A stretch of 64,000 nt of DNA from Hymenobacter negativus (GTDB lineage Bacteria > Bacteroidota > Bacteroidia > Cytophagales > Hymenobacteraceae): positions 558,001-622,000 of the forward strand of contig NZ_JAGETZ010000002.1 of assembly GCF_017571495.1 (NCBI RefSeq). Direction: 5' to 3'. The position numbers were made by a program, and so were the translations under genes. The notes beneath the pieces were generated by a model, which saw nothing but the letters and a program-made list of their open reading frames with translations, searched no databases and was not told where the DNA came from. Every line of letters begins with the position of its first letter. Position 1 is the first letter of the stretch. Shown piece by piece: positions 41,633 to 49,841 of this stretch.

Positions 41633-41640
41633 TATCTTTG
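41633..41640 (+). promoter_or_regulatory. rpsU promoter -7 box
   Basis: TATCTTTG is a perfect TAnnTTTG match followed by CGGCCC, as at 27842. A TTA lies 21 bases upstream instead of TTG. Leader about 44 bases. Confidence 0.65.
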
Positions 41641-41689
41641 CGGCCCGGTTTAGGCCGCCCTCCTCTGAAAATCTCCCTCATTCCCTGAT

Positions 41690-41884
41690 ATGATTATCAT
41701 TCAAATCAAAGACAACGAATCGGTTGACCGCGCTCTGAAGCGCTTCAAAAAGAAGTTTGAGCGCACCGGCGTCCTTAAAGAGCTACGTCGTCGGACTTTC
41801 TTCCAGAAGCCCAGCATCACGGAGCGTAAGATGAAACAGAAGGCTGTTTACAAGCTCGCCACCTACGGCCAGCCTGGCGAATAG
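41690..41884 (+). CDS. rpsU: 30S ribosomal protein S21
   Basis: The 64-residue product starts MIIIQIKDNESVDRALKRFK and ends in LATYGQPGE, a standard small S21 with KKKFERTGVLKELRRR and FFQKPSITERKMK. S21 takes part in translation initiation on the 30S subunit. In Bacteroidota its role near the anti-Shine-Dalgarno sequence has been discussed in the context of their weak use of Shine-Dalgarno sequences; this is family knowledge, not seen here. Several hairpins follow the stop. Confidence 0.97.
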   Translation: MIIIQIKDNESVDRALKRFKKKFERTGVLKELRRRTFFQKPSITERKMKQKAVYKLATYGQPGE

Positions 41885-41919
41885 CCGTAAAGTTTTACGG
41901 CGCGTTTAGCTTTGCTAAA
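41884..41919 (+). repeat. two small perfect hairpins at the rpsU 3' end
   Basis: GCCGTAAA and TTTACGGC (41884-41901) overlap the stop codon's last base; TTTAGC and GCTAAA (41905-41919) follow at once. Together with two larger hairpins they form a stack before xerC. Confidence 0.6.
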
Positions 41920-41921
41920 AG

Positions 41922-41961
41922 CCGGCTGGTTTGCCTGTTAGCGCAAGCCAGCCGGTTTTTT
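41922..41961 (+). terminator. intrinsic terminator of rpsU
   Basis: CCGGCTGGTTTGC (41922-41934) pairs with GCAAGCCAGCCGG (41943-41955), one G-U pair, followed by TTTTTT. Confidence 0.85.
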
Positions 41962-42015
41962 CACGCTCATACGTGAAGGTTTGATTTGGTGGAAAATAAA
42001 AAACCACTACATTGG

Positions 42016-42045
42016 ATGCCCGGCCCAACCGCCGGGCATTTTTGG
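42016..42045 (+). terminator. second hairpin with T-run just before xerC
   Basis: ATGCCCGGC (42016-42024) and GCCGGGCAT (42031-42039), then TTTTT. It ends 8 bp before the xerC ATG and may act as backup terminator or attenuator. Confidence 0.6.
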
Positions 42046-42052
42046 TGTTGGC

Positions 42053-42931
42053 ATGGAAGCTTTTCTCGATTTTTTGCGCTTTGAGAAGCGCTACAGTCCA
42101 CATACATTGGTCTCGTATCAGACCGATTTGGGGCAGTTCGCAGCATATCTGAAATCGGCCTATGAACTGGCCGACCCGGCGCAAGCTACGCACCCCCTTA
42201 TTCGGGGCTGGGTGGTGGAACTGATGCAGGAAAACCTAGACCCACGCACCGTGAACCGCAAGGTGGCCTGCCTGCGCTCTTACTATAAATTCCTGCTACG
42301 CACCGGCACCATTGCATCCAATCCGATGCTGCGCATCAAGGCTCCTAAGATGGCCAAGAAGCTGCCCGAGTTTGTGCCCGAAGAGGCGTTAAATGGCTTG
42401 CTTAACTCTTTTGAGTTTGGGGATGACTTTGCCGGCCAGCGCGACCAGCTGGTGCTGGAAATGCTCTACGGCACCGGGATTCGCTTGTCGGAACTCATCG
42501 GTATTCATGCTGATGACGTGAGCTTGGGGGCCAGCACCGTGCGCGTGACTGGTAAGGGGAATAAGCAGCGTCTCGTGCCGCTGAATCCTACACTGAAGCT
42601 GGTGATTGAGAAGTATCAGGCCAAGCGGGCGCATGAGTTTGGGGCTGCGAGTGGCCCGCTGCTGCTTACCGATAAGGGGGATGCACTATATGAAAAGCAC
42701 GTATACCGCACCGTGAAGCGCTACCTCAGTCAGATAACAACTTCCAGTGCCCAGCAGCATCCGCACGCATTACGGCACGCTTTTGCCACGCACTTGCTGG
42801 GCAAAGGAGCCGACCTGAATTCCATTAAGGAGCTGCTGGGCCACGCCAGCCTGGCGGCTACGCAAGTATACACGCACTTGTCCGTTGACCGGCTGAAATC
42901 CGTATTTGAACAGGCCCATCCGCGGGCCTGA
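42053..42931 (+). CDS. xerC: tyrosine recombinase XerC/XerD-type
   Basis: From the ATG at 42053 the product is 292 residues, the usual size. The N-terminal SAM-like domain starts FLDFLRFEKRYSPHTLVSY. Catalytic residues are Arg in GTGIRLSELIG, Lys in TGKGNKQRLVP, HxxR in HALRHAFATHLL, His in LLGHASLAAT and Tyr in TQVYTHLS. Xer recombinases resolve chromosome dimers at dif. Family is certain; whether the name should be xerC or xerD depends on the other copy. hpf follows 37 bp later on the same strand. Confidence 0.93.
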   Translation: MEAFLDFLRFEKRYSPHTLVSYQTDLGQFAAYLKSAYELADPAQATHPLIRGWVVELMQENLDPRTVNRKVACLRSYYKFLLRTGTIASNPMLRIKAPKMAKKLPEFVPEEALNGLLNSFEFGDDFAGQRDQLVLEMLYGTGIRLSELIGIHADDVSLGASTVRVTGKGNKQRLVPLNPTLKLVIEKYQAKRAHEFGAASGPLLLTDKGDALYEKHVYRTVKRYLSQITTSSAQQHPHALRHAFATHLLGKGADLNSIKELLGHASLAATQVYTHLSVDRLKSVFEQAHPRA

Positions 42932-42968
42932 GTTTTGTTTACCCTTTTACCTCTTAATCACCCACCTT

Positions 42969-43268
42969 ATGAAAGTACAGATGCATTCGGTGCATTTCGA
43001 CGCCGACAAAAAACTGCTTGACTTTGTTCAGCAACGCCTGAATAAACTGGAAACTTTTTACGATAAGGTCACCGAAGGCGAAGTCATTATGCGCCTCAAC
43101 AATAAAGATGGCATCGAAAACAAAACCGTCGAAATAAAGCTGCTGGTGCCCGGCAATATCCTCTTCAGCCAAGAAGACGCCGCTTCGTTCGAAGCCGCCG
43201 CCGATGCCGCTACCGAAAGCCTGCGCCGCCAAATCACCAAGCACAAGGAAAAAGCCATGGCGCATTGA
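42969..43268 (+). CDS. hpf: short ribosome hibernation promoting factor
   Basis: From the ATG at 42969 the product is 99 residues: MKVQMHSVHFDADKKLLDFV, RLNKLETFYDKVTEGEV, and the C-terminal SFEAAADAATESLRRQITK, the beta-alpha-beta-beta-beta-alpha fold of HPF/RaiA. Short HPF lacks the dimerisation domain of long HPF. It binds the decoding centre and mediates ribosome hibernation. It lies 37 bp after xerC, probably in one transcript, and ends before a very long palindromic terminator. Confidence 0.93.
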   Translation: MKVQMHSVHFDADKKLLDFVQQRLNKLETFYDKVTEGEVIMRLNNKDGIENKTVEIKLLVPGNILFSQEDAASFEAAADAATESLRRQITKHKEKAMAH

Positions 43269-43292
43269 TTTGTGCTGTTAGCTAATATTCTT

Positions 43293-43368
43293 TAGCCGTT
43301 TGCCTTTAAAAAAGAGAGCCCCGACTAGATTTCTAGTCGGGGCTCTCTTTTTTAAAGGCAAACGGCTA
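43293..43368. terminator. 37-bp perfect palindromic terminator between hpf and metK
   Basis: Arms 43293-43329 and 43332-43368 are perfect reverse complements (37 bp, 2-base loop). The core AAAAAAGAGAGCCCC with its partner gives T-runs on both strands, and the outer part (TAGCCGTTTGCC) includes the metK stop codon. Confidence 0.9.
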
Positions 43369-44631
43369 GTTCAAACCGAACTCGGCCTTAATCTGAGGTA
43401 CGTAATCGAGCTTTTCCCAAGTGAAGGTTTCGAAAGTTTTCTTCTCACCGTTCGGCATTACCACATCCACGGTGCCGGGCTGACGGCCCATGTGGCCGTA
43501 GGCTGCGCTCTGGGCGAAGATAGGGTTCTGCAGCCCGAAACGCTTCACGATGGCGTAGGGGCGCAGGTCAAAAAGCTTATTCACTTTCTCGGCTACTTCG
43601 CCATCCGTCAGCAACTGGCCGCTGGCGTTTTTGGCCTTGATGGTGCCGTAAGTAGTCACAAAAACGCCCACTGGCTGAGCTACGCCGATGGCGTAGGCTA
43701 CCTGCACCAGTACCTGCTCAGCCACGCCGGCAGCTACCAGATTCTTGGCGATGTGTCGGGCGGCGTAGGCAGCCGAACGGTCTACTTTCGAGGAGTCTTT
43801 ACCGGAGAAGGCACCGCCGCCGTGGGCACCCTTGCCGCCGTAGGTGTCTACGATGATTTTGCGGCCGGTGAGGCCAGAGTCGCCGTGCGGGCCGCCAATA
43901 ACGAACTTGCCCGTGGGGTTGATGTGGTAGGTAATCTGGTCGGTGAAGAGGGCTTGTACATCTTCGCTCAAACCGGCTTTTACGCGGGGAATGAGGATGC
44001 TAAGCACATCGGCCTTGATTTTTTCCAGCATAGTGGCTTCCGACGGGTCGAACTCGTCGTGCTGGGTGCTAATAACGATGGTGTCAATGGCCTCCGGCTT
44101 GTGGTCGTCGGAGTAGCGAATGGTCACCTGGCTTTTGGCATCGGGGCGCAGGTAGGACATGTCGCGGGCTTCGCGGCGAATGGCGGCCAGTTCCTGCAGC
44201 AGGCGGTGCGAGAGGTCAAGGGCCAATGGCATGTAGTTGGCCGTTTCATGGCTGGCGTAGCCGAACATCATGCCCTGGTCGCCGGCACCCTGGTCTTCGT
44301 CCTTGGCCCGCTCCACGCCCTGGTTGATGTCCGGCGACTGCTCGTGCAGGCGGTTCATCACCTCACAGGTATCGGCGTTGAAAAGGTATTCGGGCTTATT
44401 ATAACCGATGCGGCGGATGGTTTCGCGTACAATGGGCTCGGCATCGACGTGAGCGGTAGATTTAATCTCGCCGGCAACGAGGGCAAAATCCGTGGTCACC
44501 AATGTTTCGCAGGCTACTTTGGCAGTGGGGTCCTGGCGCAAGTACTCGTCGAGGATGGCGTCAGAAATCTGGTCGGCAACTTTATCAGGATGGCCTTCCG
44601 AAACCGATTCGGAAGTGAACAGATAGGGCAT
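43366..44631 (-). CDS. metK: S-adenosylmethionine synthetase
   Basis: The 421-residue protein starts [20 protein letters not shown], with the ATP-binding [17 protein letters not shown] (methionine/ATP loop), HADYLTRK-type region replaced by longer insert typical of Bacteroidota, [21 protein letters not shown] (in part: [12 protein letters not shown]) and [19 protein letters not shown] (in part: [15 protein letters not shown]) follow. It makes S-adenosylmethionine from methionine and ATP. It is a single gene with its own promoter and a hairpin in the leader. AhcY, acting later in the same cycle, is 5 kb away. Confidence 0.98.
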   Translation of the reverse strand: MPYLFTSESVSEGHPDKVADQISDAILDEYLRQDPTAKVACETLVTTDFALVAGEIKSTAHVDAEPIVRETIRRIGYNKPEYLFNADTCEVMNRLHEQSPDINQGVERAKDEDQGAGDQGMMFGYASHETANYMPLALDLSHRLLQELAAIRREARDMSYLRPDAKSQVTIRYSDDHKPEAIDTIVISTQHDEFDPSEATMLEKIKADVLSILIPRVKAGLSEDVQALFTDQITYHINPTGKFVIGGPHGDSGLTGRKIIVDTYGGKGAHGGGAFSGKDSSKVDRSAAYAARHIAKNLVAAGVAEQVLVQVAYAIGVAQPVGVFVTTYGTIKAKNASGQLLTDGEVAEKVNKLFDLRPYAIVKRFGLQNPIFAQSAAYGHMGRQPGTVDVVMPNGEKKTFETFTWEKLDYVPQIKAEFGLN

Positions 44632-44666
44632 TGAGTGCGCGAAAAGAGGGAAGTATAAAAGACAAA

Positions 44667-44699
44667 GGCGCCCGCCAGACCGAAGCCGGCGGGCGGGCG
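44667..44699 (-). promoter_or_regulatory. hairpin in the metK leader
   Basis: On the minus strand GCGCCCGCC and GGCGGGCGC can form a 9-bp stem with a 15-base loop that itself contains CCG-CTT-CGG-like pairing; a T-rich run (CTTTGTCTTTT) follows. It lies between the metK promoter and ATG and might be an attenuator or the terminator of the upstream SDR gene. Confidence 0.45.
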
Positions 44700-44705
44700 C
44701 GGGGG

Positions 44706-44713
44706 CAAAAGTA
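44706..44713 (-). promoter_or_regulatory. metK promoter -7 box
   Basis: TACTTTTG on the minus strand, a perfect TAnnTTTG match; no TTG at -33. Leader about 67 bases. Confidence 0.6.
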
Positions 44714-44767
44714 CGGAAAATCGGGGTATTAGTCGTTACCGAACAGGGGCAAGACGCCCGTGTAGCT

Positions 44768-45502
44768 CTACAATTGCGCCAGCCGGCCGCCGTCTACCAC
44801 CAGGGTGGTGCCGTGCACAAAGCTGGCGTCGGCCGAAGCCATGAAGGCAATAGCGGCGGCCAACTCTTCGGGGGTGCCTACGCTGGCCTTATCAACCGTT
44901 TCTGTGCCACTTTTTACATTGGGGTTATCCCAAAGCATGGGTGTATCTACGGCACCGGGCGCTACGGCATTGATGCGGGTTTGCTTGCGGTCAAGCTCCA
45001 AGCTGAGGCCACGCACGAAGGCTTCGAGGCCGCCCTTGCTGGTAGCATAAGGCACCACGTTGGCAGTTGTCTGGTGAGCGTGCACGGAACTGATGGCCAC
45101 AATGGCGCTGCCCGCGGGCATATGGGGCAGGCAAAGCTGGGTGAGCTGCACCAAGGAGCGCAGGTTCACCAGCATCAGGGTATCCCACTGCGAAAGCGGC
45201 AGGTCGGCGAGACGGTCGAAGGTCATCATGGCCGCGTCGCAAACCAGTACGTCAACGCGGTGGTATTTGGCCAGCACCTTTTTCATAATGCCTGTGATGG
45301 CGCGGGACTTGGTCAGGTCGCAGGCCATAAATACTGCCTTGCCACCGGCCTTGGTGATAAGCTGGACAGTTTCAGCACCGTCGGCCCGGTCGCGGCCCAG
45401 GGCGATAACCGTACCGCCTTCGGCTGCCAGGCGTAGGCAGGTAGCCCGGCCTATGCCGGAGGTGCCGCCTGTGACGAGGCATACTTTGTTGGAGAAACGC
45501 AT
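44768..45502 (-). CDS. short-chain dehydrogenase/reductase (classical SDR)
   Basis: The 244-residue protein has the classical SDR frame: TGGTSGIG (NADP loop), [15 protein letters not shown] with the catalytic Ser, YATSKGG with Tyr-x3-Lys, and [12 protein letters not shown]. The normally conserved NNAG motif reads CDAA ([12 protein letters not shown]), an unusual change at a structural Asn that also takes part in the proton relay. Otherwise length and motifs are normal. Substrate unknown. It is followed by the metK promoter on the same strand. Confidence 0.9.
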   Translation of the reverse strand: MRFSNKVCLVTGGTSGIGRATCLRLAAEGGTVIALGRDRADGAETVQLITKAGGKAVFMACDLTKSRAITGIMKKVLAKYHRVDVLVCDAAMMTFDRLADLPLSQWDTLMLVNLRSLVQLTQLCLPHMPAGSAIVAISSVHAHQTTANVVPYATSKGGLEAFVRGLSLELDRKQTRINAVAPGAVDTPMLWDNPNVKSGTETVDKASVGTPEELAAAIAFMASADASFVHGTTLVVDGGRLAQL

Positions 45503-45606
45503 GTAGGAAACAGAAAAGAATCAGCGAATAATTTCGAAGCTGCTCTACGTAACCCAACCATTCAACGCCGCCTTTGTGCTGATTTTACGCTCAATAAGCT
45601 GACTGC

Positions 45607-46815
45607 TTAAGCGGTGTGCACCGGAGCCGTCAGCTTTTCGCACACCAATACGACTGGACGGCCACGCAGGTCGGTAGTGGCAAAAAGGTAGATTTCGCCT
45701 CCTTCGCGAATGCCGGTGCGCCGCCGAAAATCAGCCACCGAATCGGGGAAATTGCGCGTCGTAACGTGCGCCCGGGCCTCTGGGCCCAGATAGGGTTTGA
45801 GGGCGGAGCCGTCAGCTTTTTCCACAGCTAGCACCTTAAAAACCCGCCCAGGAAACTCCGGCCGCAAGACATCGGATGTGTAGAGGTGGCTGTGCTGGTG
45901 CAGCTTCAGCAACTCGAAAGCCGTACCGATGCTGCGAAAAGCCCCCGCCTTGAGCACGGCTGCGTTGGGTTCGTAGAGATACTGCTGGGCCTCGGCGTAG
46001 CGGGGGGTAGCACGGGCTTCGCGGGCGCGGTTGAGGCGGAACTCCTGTTGCGTACCATCGCGGCGCAGGTTGATGGCGTAACGCTCCGGGTCGATGGCCG
46101 GCTCCTGGCCCAACTCATAGAGCACTTCCTTCACCTCATTGTCGACGGCCACCACCCAGAGCCGACGCACATGCGCCAAGCCCTGCACCGCGTGCTCAAT
46201 ATCAAGCATGGGCGAGGTTTTGAGCAGGATTTTATCAGCCTTGTGTAGCAGCAGCGGCAAGAGCTTCACCACATCGGGCTCGCAGTCGCGTAGCAGGAAA
46301 ATCTTGCGAGCGGCGGTGTCACGGCGGGCTGGGTCGAGGTAAAGCCAGTCGTAGTGAAGCGGGGTTTCTTTTAGGAAAGCCAAGGCATCAGCAGCGTGCA
46401 CCGTCACATTGTCGATGCCAAGCTGACTGAAATTATAGCGCACCACCTCGGCCAGCGGCGGCGTGCGCTCCACGTAGTCGACCTGCGCCACGCGGGTGGC
46501 AAAGGCGGCCGAATCGGCTCCGAAGCCACCGGTGAGGTCGGCAAGGCGCTGGCCGCCCACCAGGTTGGCTTTGAAGGCGGCAGTACGGGCTGAAGAAGCC
46601 TGCTCAACGGAGAGAGCAGGCGGAAAAACAAGGTCGGGGTTGTCGGCCCAGGCGGGGAGCTTGGCGCGGGCTTTCTGACGGGCCTGGATTTGGCGCACCA
46701 ACTCAGGTACAGGCAGGCCGGGATGGCGGCGGGCTTGGAGGGCCAGGTGGGCGGGGTCGTCGTGCAGATGCGCGGCCACGTACCGCCGGGCCGCTTCGGG
46801 CAAGGGGTAGTCCAT
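45607..46815 (-). CDS. class I SAM-dependent methyltransferase with THUMP-like domain
   Basis: From the ATG at 46815 the product is 402 residues. LADLTGGFGADSAAFA is the SAM-binding glycine motif, VDYVERTPPLAEVVRYN (in part: VDYVERTPPL) the acidic motif II, and YLDPARRD takes the place of the catalytic DPPY-type loop. The C-terminal half (VLAVEKADGSALKPYLG, THVTTRNFPDSV-like) resembles the THUMP-like domain of the corresponding Bacteroidota family. These are probably RNA methyltransferases; the substrate is not proven. It follows the membrane protein gene by 29 bp and is likely in its transcript. Confidence 0.85.
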   Translation of the reverse strand: MDYPLPEAARRYVAAHLHDDPAHLALQARRHPGLPVPELVRQIQARQKARAKLPAWADNPDLVFPPALSVEQASSARTAAFKANLVGGQRLADLTGGFGADSAAFATRVAQVDYVERTPPLAEVVRYNFSQLGIDNVTVHAADALAFLKETPLHYDWLYLDPARRDTAARKIFLLRDCEPDVVKLLPLLLHKADKILLKTSPMLDIEHAVQGLAHVRRLWVVAVDNEVKEVLYELGQEPAIDPERYAINLRRDGTQQEFRLNRAREARATPRYAEAQQYLYEPNAAVLKAGAFRSIGTAFELLKLHQHSHLYTSDVLRPEFPGRVFKVLAVEKADGSALKPYLGPEARAHVTTRNFPDSVADFRRRTGIREGGEIYLFATTDLRGRPVVLVCEKLTAPVHTA

Positions 46816-46844
46816 GAATAAGGCTATACGAAAAAACGCAGCGC

Positions 46845-47456
46845 TTAGCGCAAATCCCAGCGTAGAGCCAACAGCGGCTGGCCGCCGGGTGCGGCGGCCA
46901 AGCCTATTGCCGCAGGGCGCAGGCGCGGCCAAGCATTTCCGTGGGCAAGGCTGGCATTGTATGATTCCACCGCTCGCTTCATATGGGTATTAGTGTTAGC
47001 GTTAATAAACACCGTAGCCAATATACTGGCGGCAAATACCCCAATGGCTACGCGCTGGGTAGGGTTAAAATACTGCCAGTCGTCACGGGCCAGAATTTGC
47101 TGGCCATAAACGCCAAAAGCCCCCACGGCCACCACGCGGTCAATCAGAAAGAGGGTTTTCTGGCGGCGATACTGGTTCAGGTGGGCCAGCGCCTGGGGGT
47201 TGCCCACCAGGTAAGGCCGCATTTTCTGGCCGAAAAAGCCAGCCGTCTGATAATTATTACCCTCAACGCCGGGTGGTAGGAAGTCGAAATTGTGCTGGGG
47301 GCCGTGCAGGCCGCGCTCCGCATCTTCGGGCAATAGGCGAATGGTTGCGGGGGCTTTTTGAGAGAATACCGGCGCTGAAAAGCCGAAAAACAAAGCAGCG
47401 GCGAAAGCGCCACGAAGCCGCCACTTAGCCAGTGGCAGCCGGTTAGGATTGTGCAT
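46845..47456 (-). CDS. membrane protein of unknown function
   Basis: From the ATG at 47456 the product is 203 residues. The N-terminus has a signal-like segment (GAFAAALFFGFSAPVFSQ); the middle has IDRVVAVGAFGVYG and VAIGVFAASILATVFINA as membrane segments. The end LLALRWDLR could be a final beta-strand. No family is recognised. The ATG lies five bases after a perfect TAnnTTTG box (47462-47469 on the minus strand), as at 1018. It is followed by the methyltransferase gene after 29 bp. Confidence 0.7.
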   Translation of the reverse strand: MHNPNRLPLAKWRLRGAFAAALFFGFSAPVFSQKAPATIRLLPEDAERGLHGPQHNFDFLPPGVEGNNYQTAGFFGQKMRPYLVGNPQALAHLNQYRRQKTLFLIDRVVAVGAFGVYGQQILARDDWQYFNPTQRVAIGVFAASILATVFINANTNTHMKRAVESYNASLAHGNAWPRLRPAAIGLAAAPGGQPLLALRWDLR

Positions 47457-47461
47457 AGCAA

Positions 47462-47469
47462 CAAATATA
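47462..47469 (-). promoter_or_regulatory. TAnnTTTG -7 box five bases before an ATG
   Basis: TATATTTG on the minus strand is a perfect -7 match and ends five bases before the ATG at 47456. Transcription would begin at the start codon. No TTG at the normal -33 distance. Confidence 0.5.
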
Positions 47470-47626
47470 CTAGGGCCTTGAGGGGAGGAATAGCAGGGTT
47501 TTCCACTATTTTCGGCCCTTAAGCCCAACAAACAACCGTTCTCACACGTTCAGGCCGAGCCAGCCGGGCAATTCCGGTTATTACTTTGTACTTCTACAAC
47601 TGACAATCCACCAGCTGACAATCTTT

Positions 47627-48376
47627 ATGAAAACACCCTTCATTCTCCGCTACGCCTTTCAGGCCATGCTTCCCGCCGTGCTTCTGCTAGCCTCCTGCGG
47701 CAAAGACGATGACCCGGTCATAACGCCCGTTGACCAAGGTAAGGTCCTGTTTTCACATGCTGCTGCTGCATCCAATACCGCCCTTACGGCATTTCTAAAT
47801 GACCAGCAGGTGAGCCAGCTTAATTATGGGCAGAGTAGTGGTTATGTGGCAGTAAATGCAGGTACTCCTGCACTTCGAATCAATAATGGTACGCAAGTGG
47901 CAGTTCCAGCGCAGCCACTAACCGTTGCCAAAGACCAAAGCTATTCTGTATTTGAATACTCGCCTACAAGCTCCATTGGCAGCTTGGCTCTACTGACAGT
48001 TACCGATAGCCCAGTTGCTTTGGGGACTGGTGAGGCACAGGTTCGTCTAGTATACTTAAATACTGGCGGTACTACTCCCGTTCAGCTTACTGTGCCGCCC
48101 GTTGCAGGTACAGTAGGAACTCCTCTAACAACGGACGTTGCTTTTGGTGCTGCTTCTGGCTTTGTTAAGTTCAACGCCGGGGTTCTAAACCTAACTATTA
48201 CAAGCGCTGGTACTCCGCGCCCCGTCGTAGTTTCTGTGGGTGATGGCACAGGCACAGGAACTGGGGTATATAAGTACCAGGAAGGAAAAATATATACCAT
48301 CGTAGTACGTGGGATTACGGGTAGCGGTGTTCCCACTGCACAACAGCCCCAGGCTGTTATCATTCAGAACAACTAG
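47627..48376 (+). CDS. DUF4397-domain lipoprotein
   Basis: The 249-residue product has a lipoprotein signal (AVLLLASCGK, lipobox ASC). The DUF4397 pattern follows: VLFSHAAAASNTALTAFLNDQ, SYSVFEYSPTSSIGS (in part: YSVFEYSPT), AQVRLVYLNTGG and a second half with GVLNLTITSAG and KIYTIVVRGITG. DUF4397 is a beta-sandwich found in surface lipoproteins; function unknown. The gene is slightly less GC-rich than its neighbours. Direct repeats of CTGACAATC lie before it (about 47598-47623), and a long hairpin terminator follows. Confidence 0.87.
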   Translation: MKTPFILRYAFQAMLPAVLLLASCGKDDDPVITPVDQGKVLFSHAAAASNTALTAFLNDQQVSQLNYGQSSGYVAVNAGTPALRINNGTQVAVPAQPLTVAKDQSYSVFEYSPTSSIGSLALLTVTDSPVALGTGEAQVRLVYLNTGGTTPVQLTVPPVAGTVGTPLTTDVAFGAASGFVKFNAGVLNLTITSAGTPRPVVVSVGDGTGTGTGVYKYQEGKIYTIVVRGITGSGVPTAQQPQAVIIQNN

Positions 48377-48406
48377 ACCTAGGTCTCGGCACCAACAAGG
48401 TCCCTT

Positions 48407-48460
48407 GTCACATAACAAAAAAGCCCGCATCCTCCAATGCGGGCTTTTTTGTTATGTGAC
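48407..48460. terminator. 24-bp perfect hairpin terminator
   Basis: Arms 48407-48430 and 48437-48460 are perfect (core AAAAAAGCCCGCAT), loop CCTCCA, T-run within the right arm. Its right arm lies where the -33 element of the ahcY promoter would be. Confidence 0.85.
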
Positions 48461-48479
48461 AGGGCCTGAACAAATCCAG

Positions 48480-48487
48480 TATCTTTG
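48480..48487 (+). promoter_or_regulatory. ahcY promoter -7 box
   Basis: TATCTTTG is a perfect TAnnTTTG match, 33 bases before the ahcY ATG. The -33 region falls in the preceding terminator and has no TTG. Confidence 0.6.
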
Positions 48488-48520
48488 TGGTTGAAACGCG
48501 AATCACAACTTAATTATATC

Positions 48521-49840
48521 ATGGTGGAAACCACGACGAAAACGTACGTACCGTACAAAGTAAAGGACATGAGCCTGGCCGAGTGGGGCCGCAAGGAAAT
48601 CCGTCTCGCCGAAGCTGAAATGCCCGGCCTGATGAGCCTGCGCAAGGAGTTCGGTGCTGCCCAGCCTTTCAAAGGTGCTCGCATTGCTGGTTGCCTGCAC
48701 ATGACCATCCAAACGGCCGTGCTCATCGAAACCCTCACCGCTCTGGGCGCTGAAGTAACGTGGTCGTCGTGCAACATTTTCTCAACGCAGGACCATGCTG
48801 CTGCGGCCATTGCTGCGGCTGGCATCCCGGTATATGCCTGGAAGGGCATGAACGAAGAAGAGTTCAACTGGTGCATCGAGCAGACACTGTATTTCGGTGA
48901 AGACCGTCAGCCGCTGAACATGATTCTGGACGATGGTGGTGACCTCACTAACATGGTGCTGGACCAGTTTCCCGAACTGGCTGCTGGCATTAAAGGCGTT
49001 TCGGAGGAAACTACGACTGGCGTGCTGCGCCTGTACGAGCGTGTGAAAAATGGCTCGCTGCCTTTCCCTGCCATCAACGTAAACGACTCGGTAACGAAGT
49101 CGAAATTTGACAACAAATACGGCTGCAAAGAGTCGGCCGTAGATGCTATCCGTCGGGCTACCGATACGATGATGGCAGGTAAAGTGGCCGTGGTGGCTGG
49201 CTACGGCGACGTAGGAAAAGGTACTGCTGCTTCGTTGGCCGGTGCTGGTGCCCGCGTCATCGTAACGGAAATCGACCCCATTTGTGCCTTACAGGCGGCT
49301 ATGGACGGCTTCGAAGTGAAGAAGATGGAGAATGCTATTCCGCGTGCCGACATCGTTATCACCACTACTGGCAACTGCGATATCATCCGTGAGGAGCATT
49401 TCCGCGCCCTGCGTGACAAAGCCATTGTCTGCAACATCGGTCACTTCGACGATGAGATTGATATGGCTTGGCTGAACGGCAACTACGGCCACACCAAAGA
49501 CACGGTGAAGCCGCAGGTTGATATTTATACTATTGATGGCAAAGAGGTTATCATCCTCGCCGAAGGCCGTCTCGTGAACCTGGGCTGCGCTACCGGCCAT
49601 CCTTCGTTCGTAATGTCGAACTCGTTCACGAACCAGACGCTGGCCCAGTTGGAACTGTGGGAGCGTGCCGACCAGTACGAAAACCAAGTATACACGCTGC
49701 CCAAGCACCTCGACGAGAAAGTAGCCCGTCTGCACCTGGCCAAAATTGGTGTGGAGCTAGACGAGCTGACGCCGAAGCAAGCTGACTACATTAAAGTGCC
49801 GGTAGAAGGCCCGTTCAAGTCGGACCTGTACCGCTACTAA
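48521..49840 (+). CDS. ahcY: adenosylhomocysteinase
   Basis: From the ATG at 48521 the product is 439 residues. [25 protein letters not shown] (in part: [10 protein letters not shown]), the substrate-binding [16 protein letters not shown] (in part: [13 protein letters not shown]), [15 protein letters not shown], the NAD loop [10 protein letters not shown], and the C-terminal [14 protein letters not shown] with KSDLYRY are all standard. It splits S-adenosylhomocysteine to adenosine and homocysteine, the step after SAM-dependent methylation. The upstream extension to 48485 is not family-like and would cover the promoter. An inverted repeat starts right after the stop. Confidence 0.98.
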   Translation: MVETTTKTYVPYKVKDMSLAEWGRKEIRLAEAEMPGLMSLRKEFGAAQPFKGARIAGCLHMTIQTAVLIETLTALGAEVTWSSCNIFSTQDHAAAAIAAAGIPVYAWKGMNEEEFNWCIEQTLYFGEDRQPLNMILDDGGDLTNMVLDQFPELAAGIKGVSEETTTGVLRLYERVKNGSLPFPAINVNDSVTKSKFDNKYGCKESAVDAIRRATDTMMAGKVAVVAGYGDVGKGTAASLAGAGARVIVTEIDPICALQAAMDGFEVKKMENAIPRADIVITTTGNCDIIREEHFRALRDKAIVCNIGHFDDEIDMAWLNGNYGHTKDTVKPQVDIYTIDGKEVIILAEGRLVNLGCATGHPSFVMSNSFTNQTLAQLELWERADQYENQVYTLPKHLDEKVARLHLAKIGVELDELTPKQADYIKVPVEGPFKSDLYRY

Positions 49841-49841
49841 T

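Noticed and set aside
43300..44634. 444-codon open frame on the plus strand opposite metK
   Set aside because: metK is certain on the other strand; GC-rich third positions keep the antisense frame open. The translation is Gly/His/Val-rich with no family.
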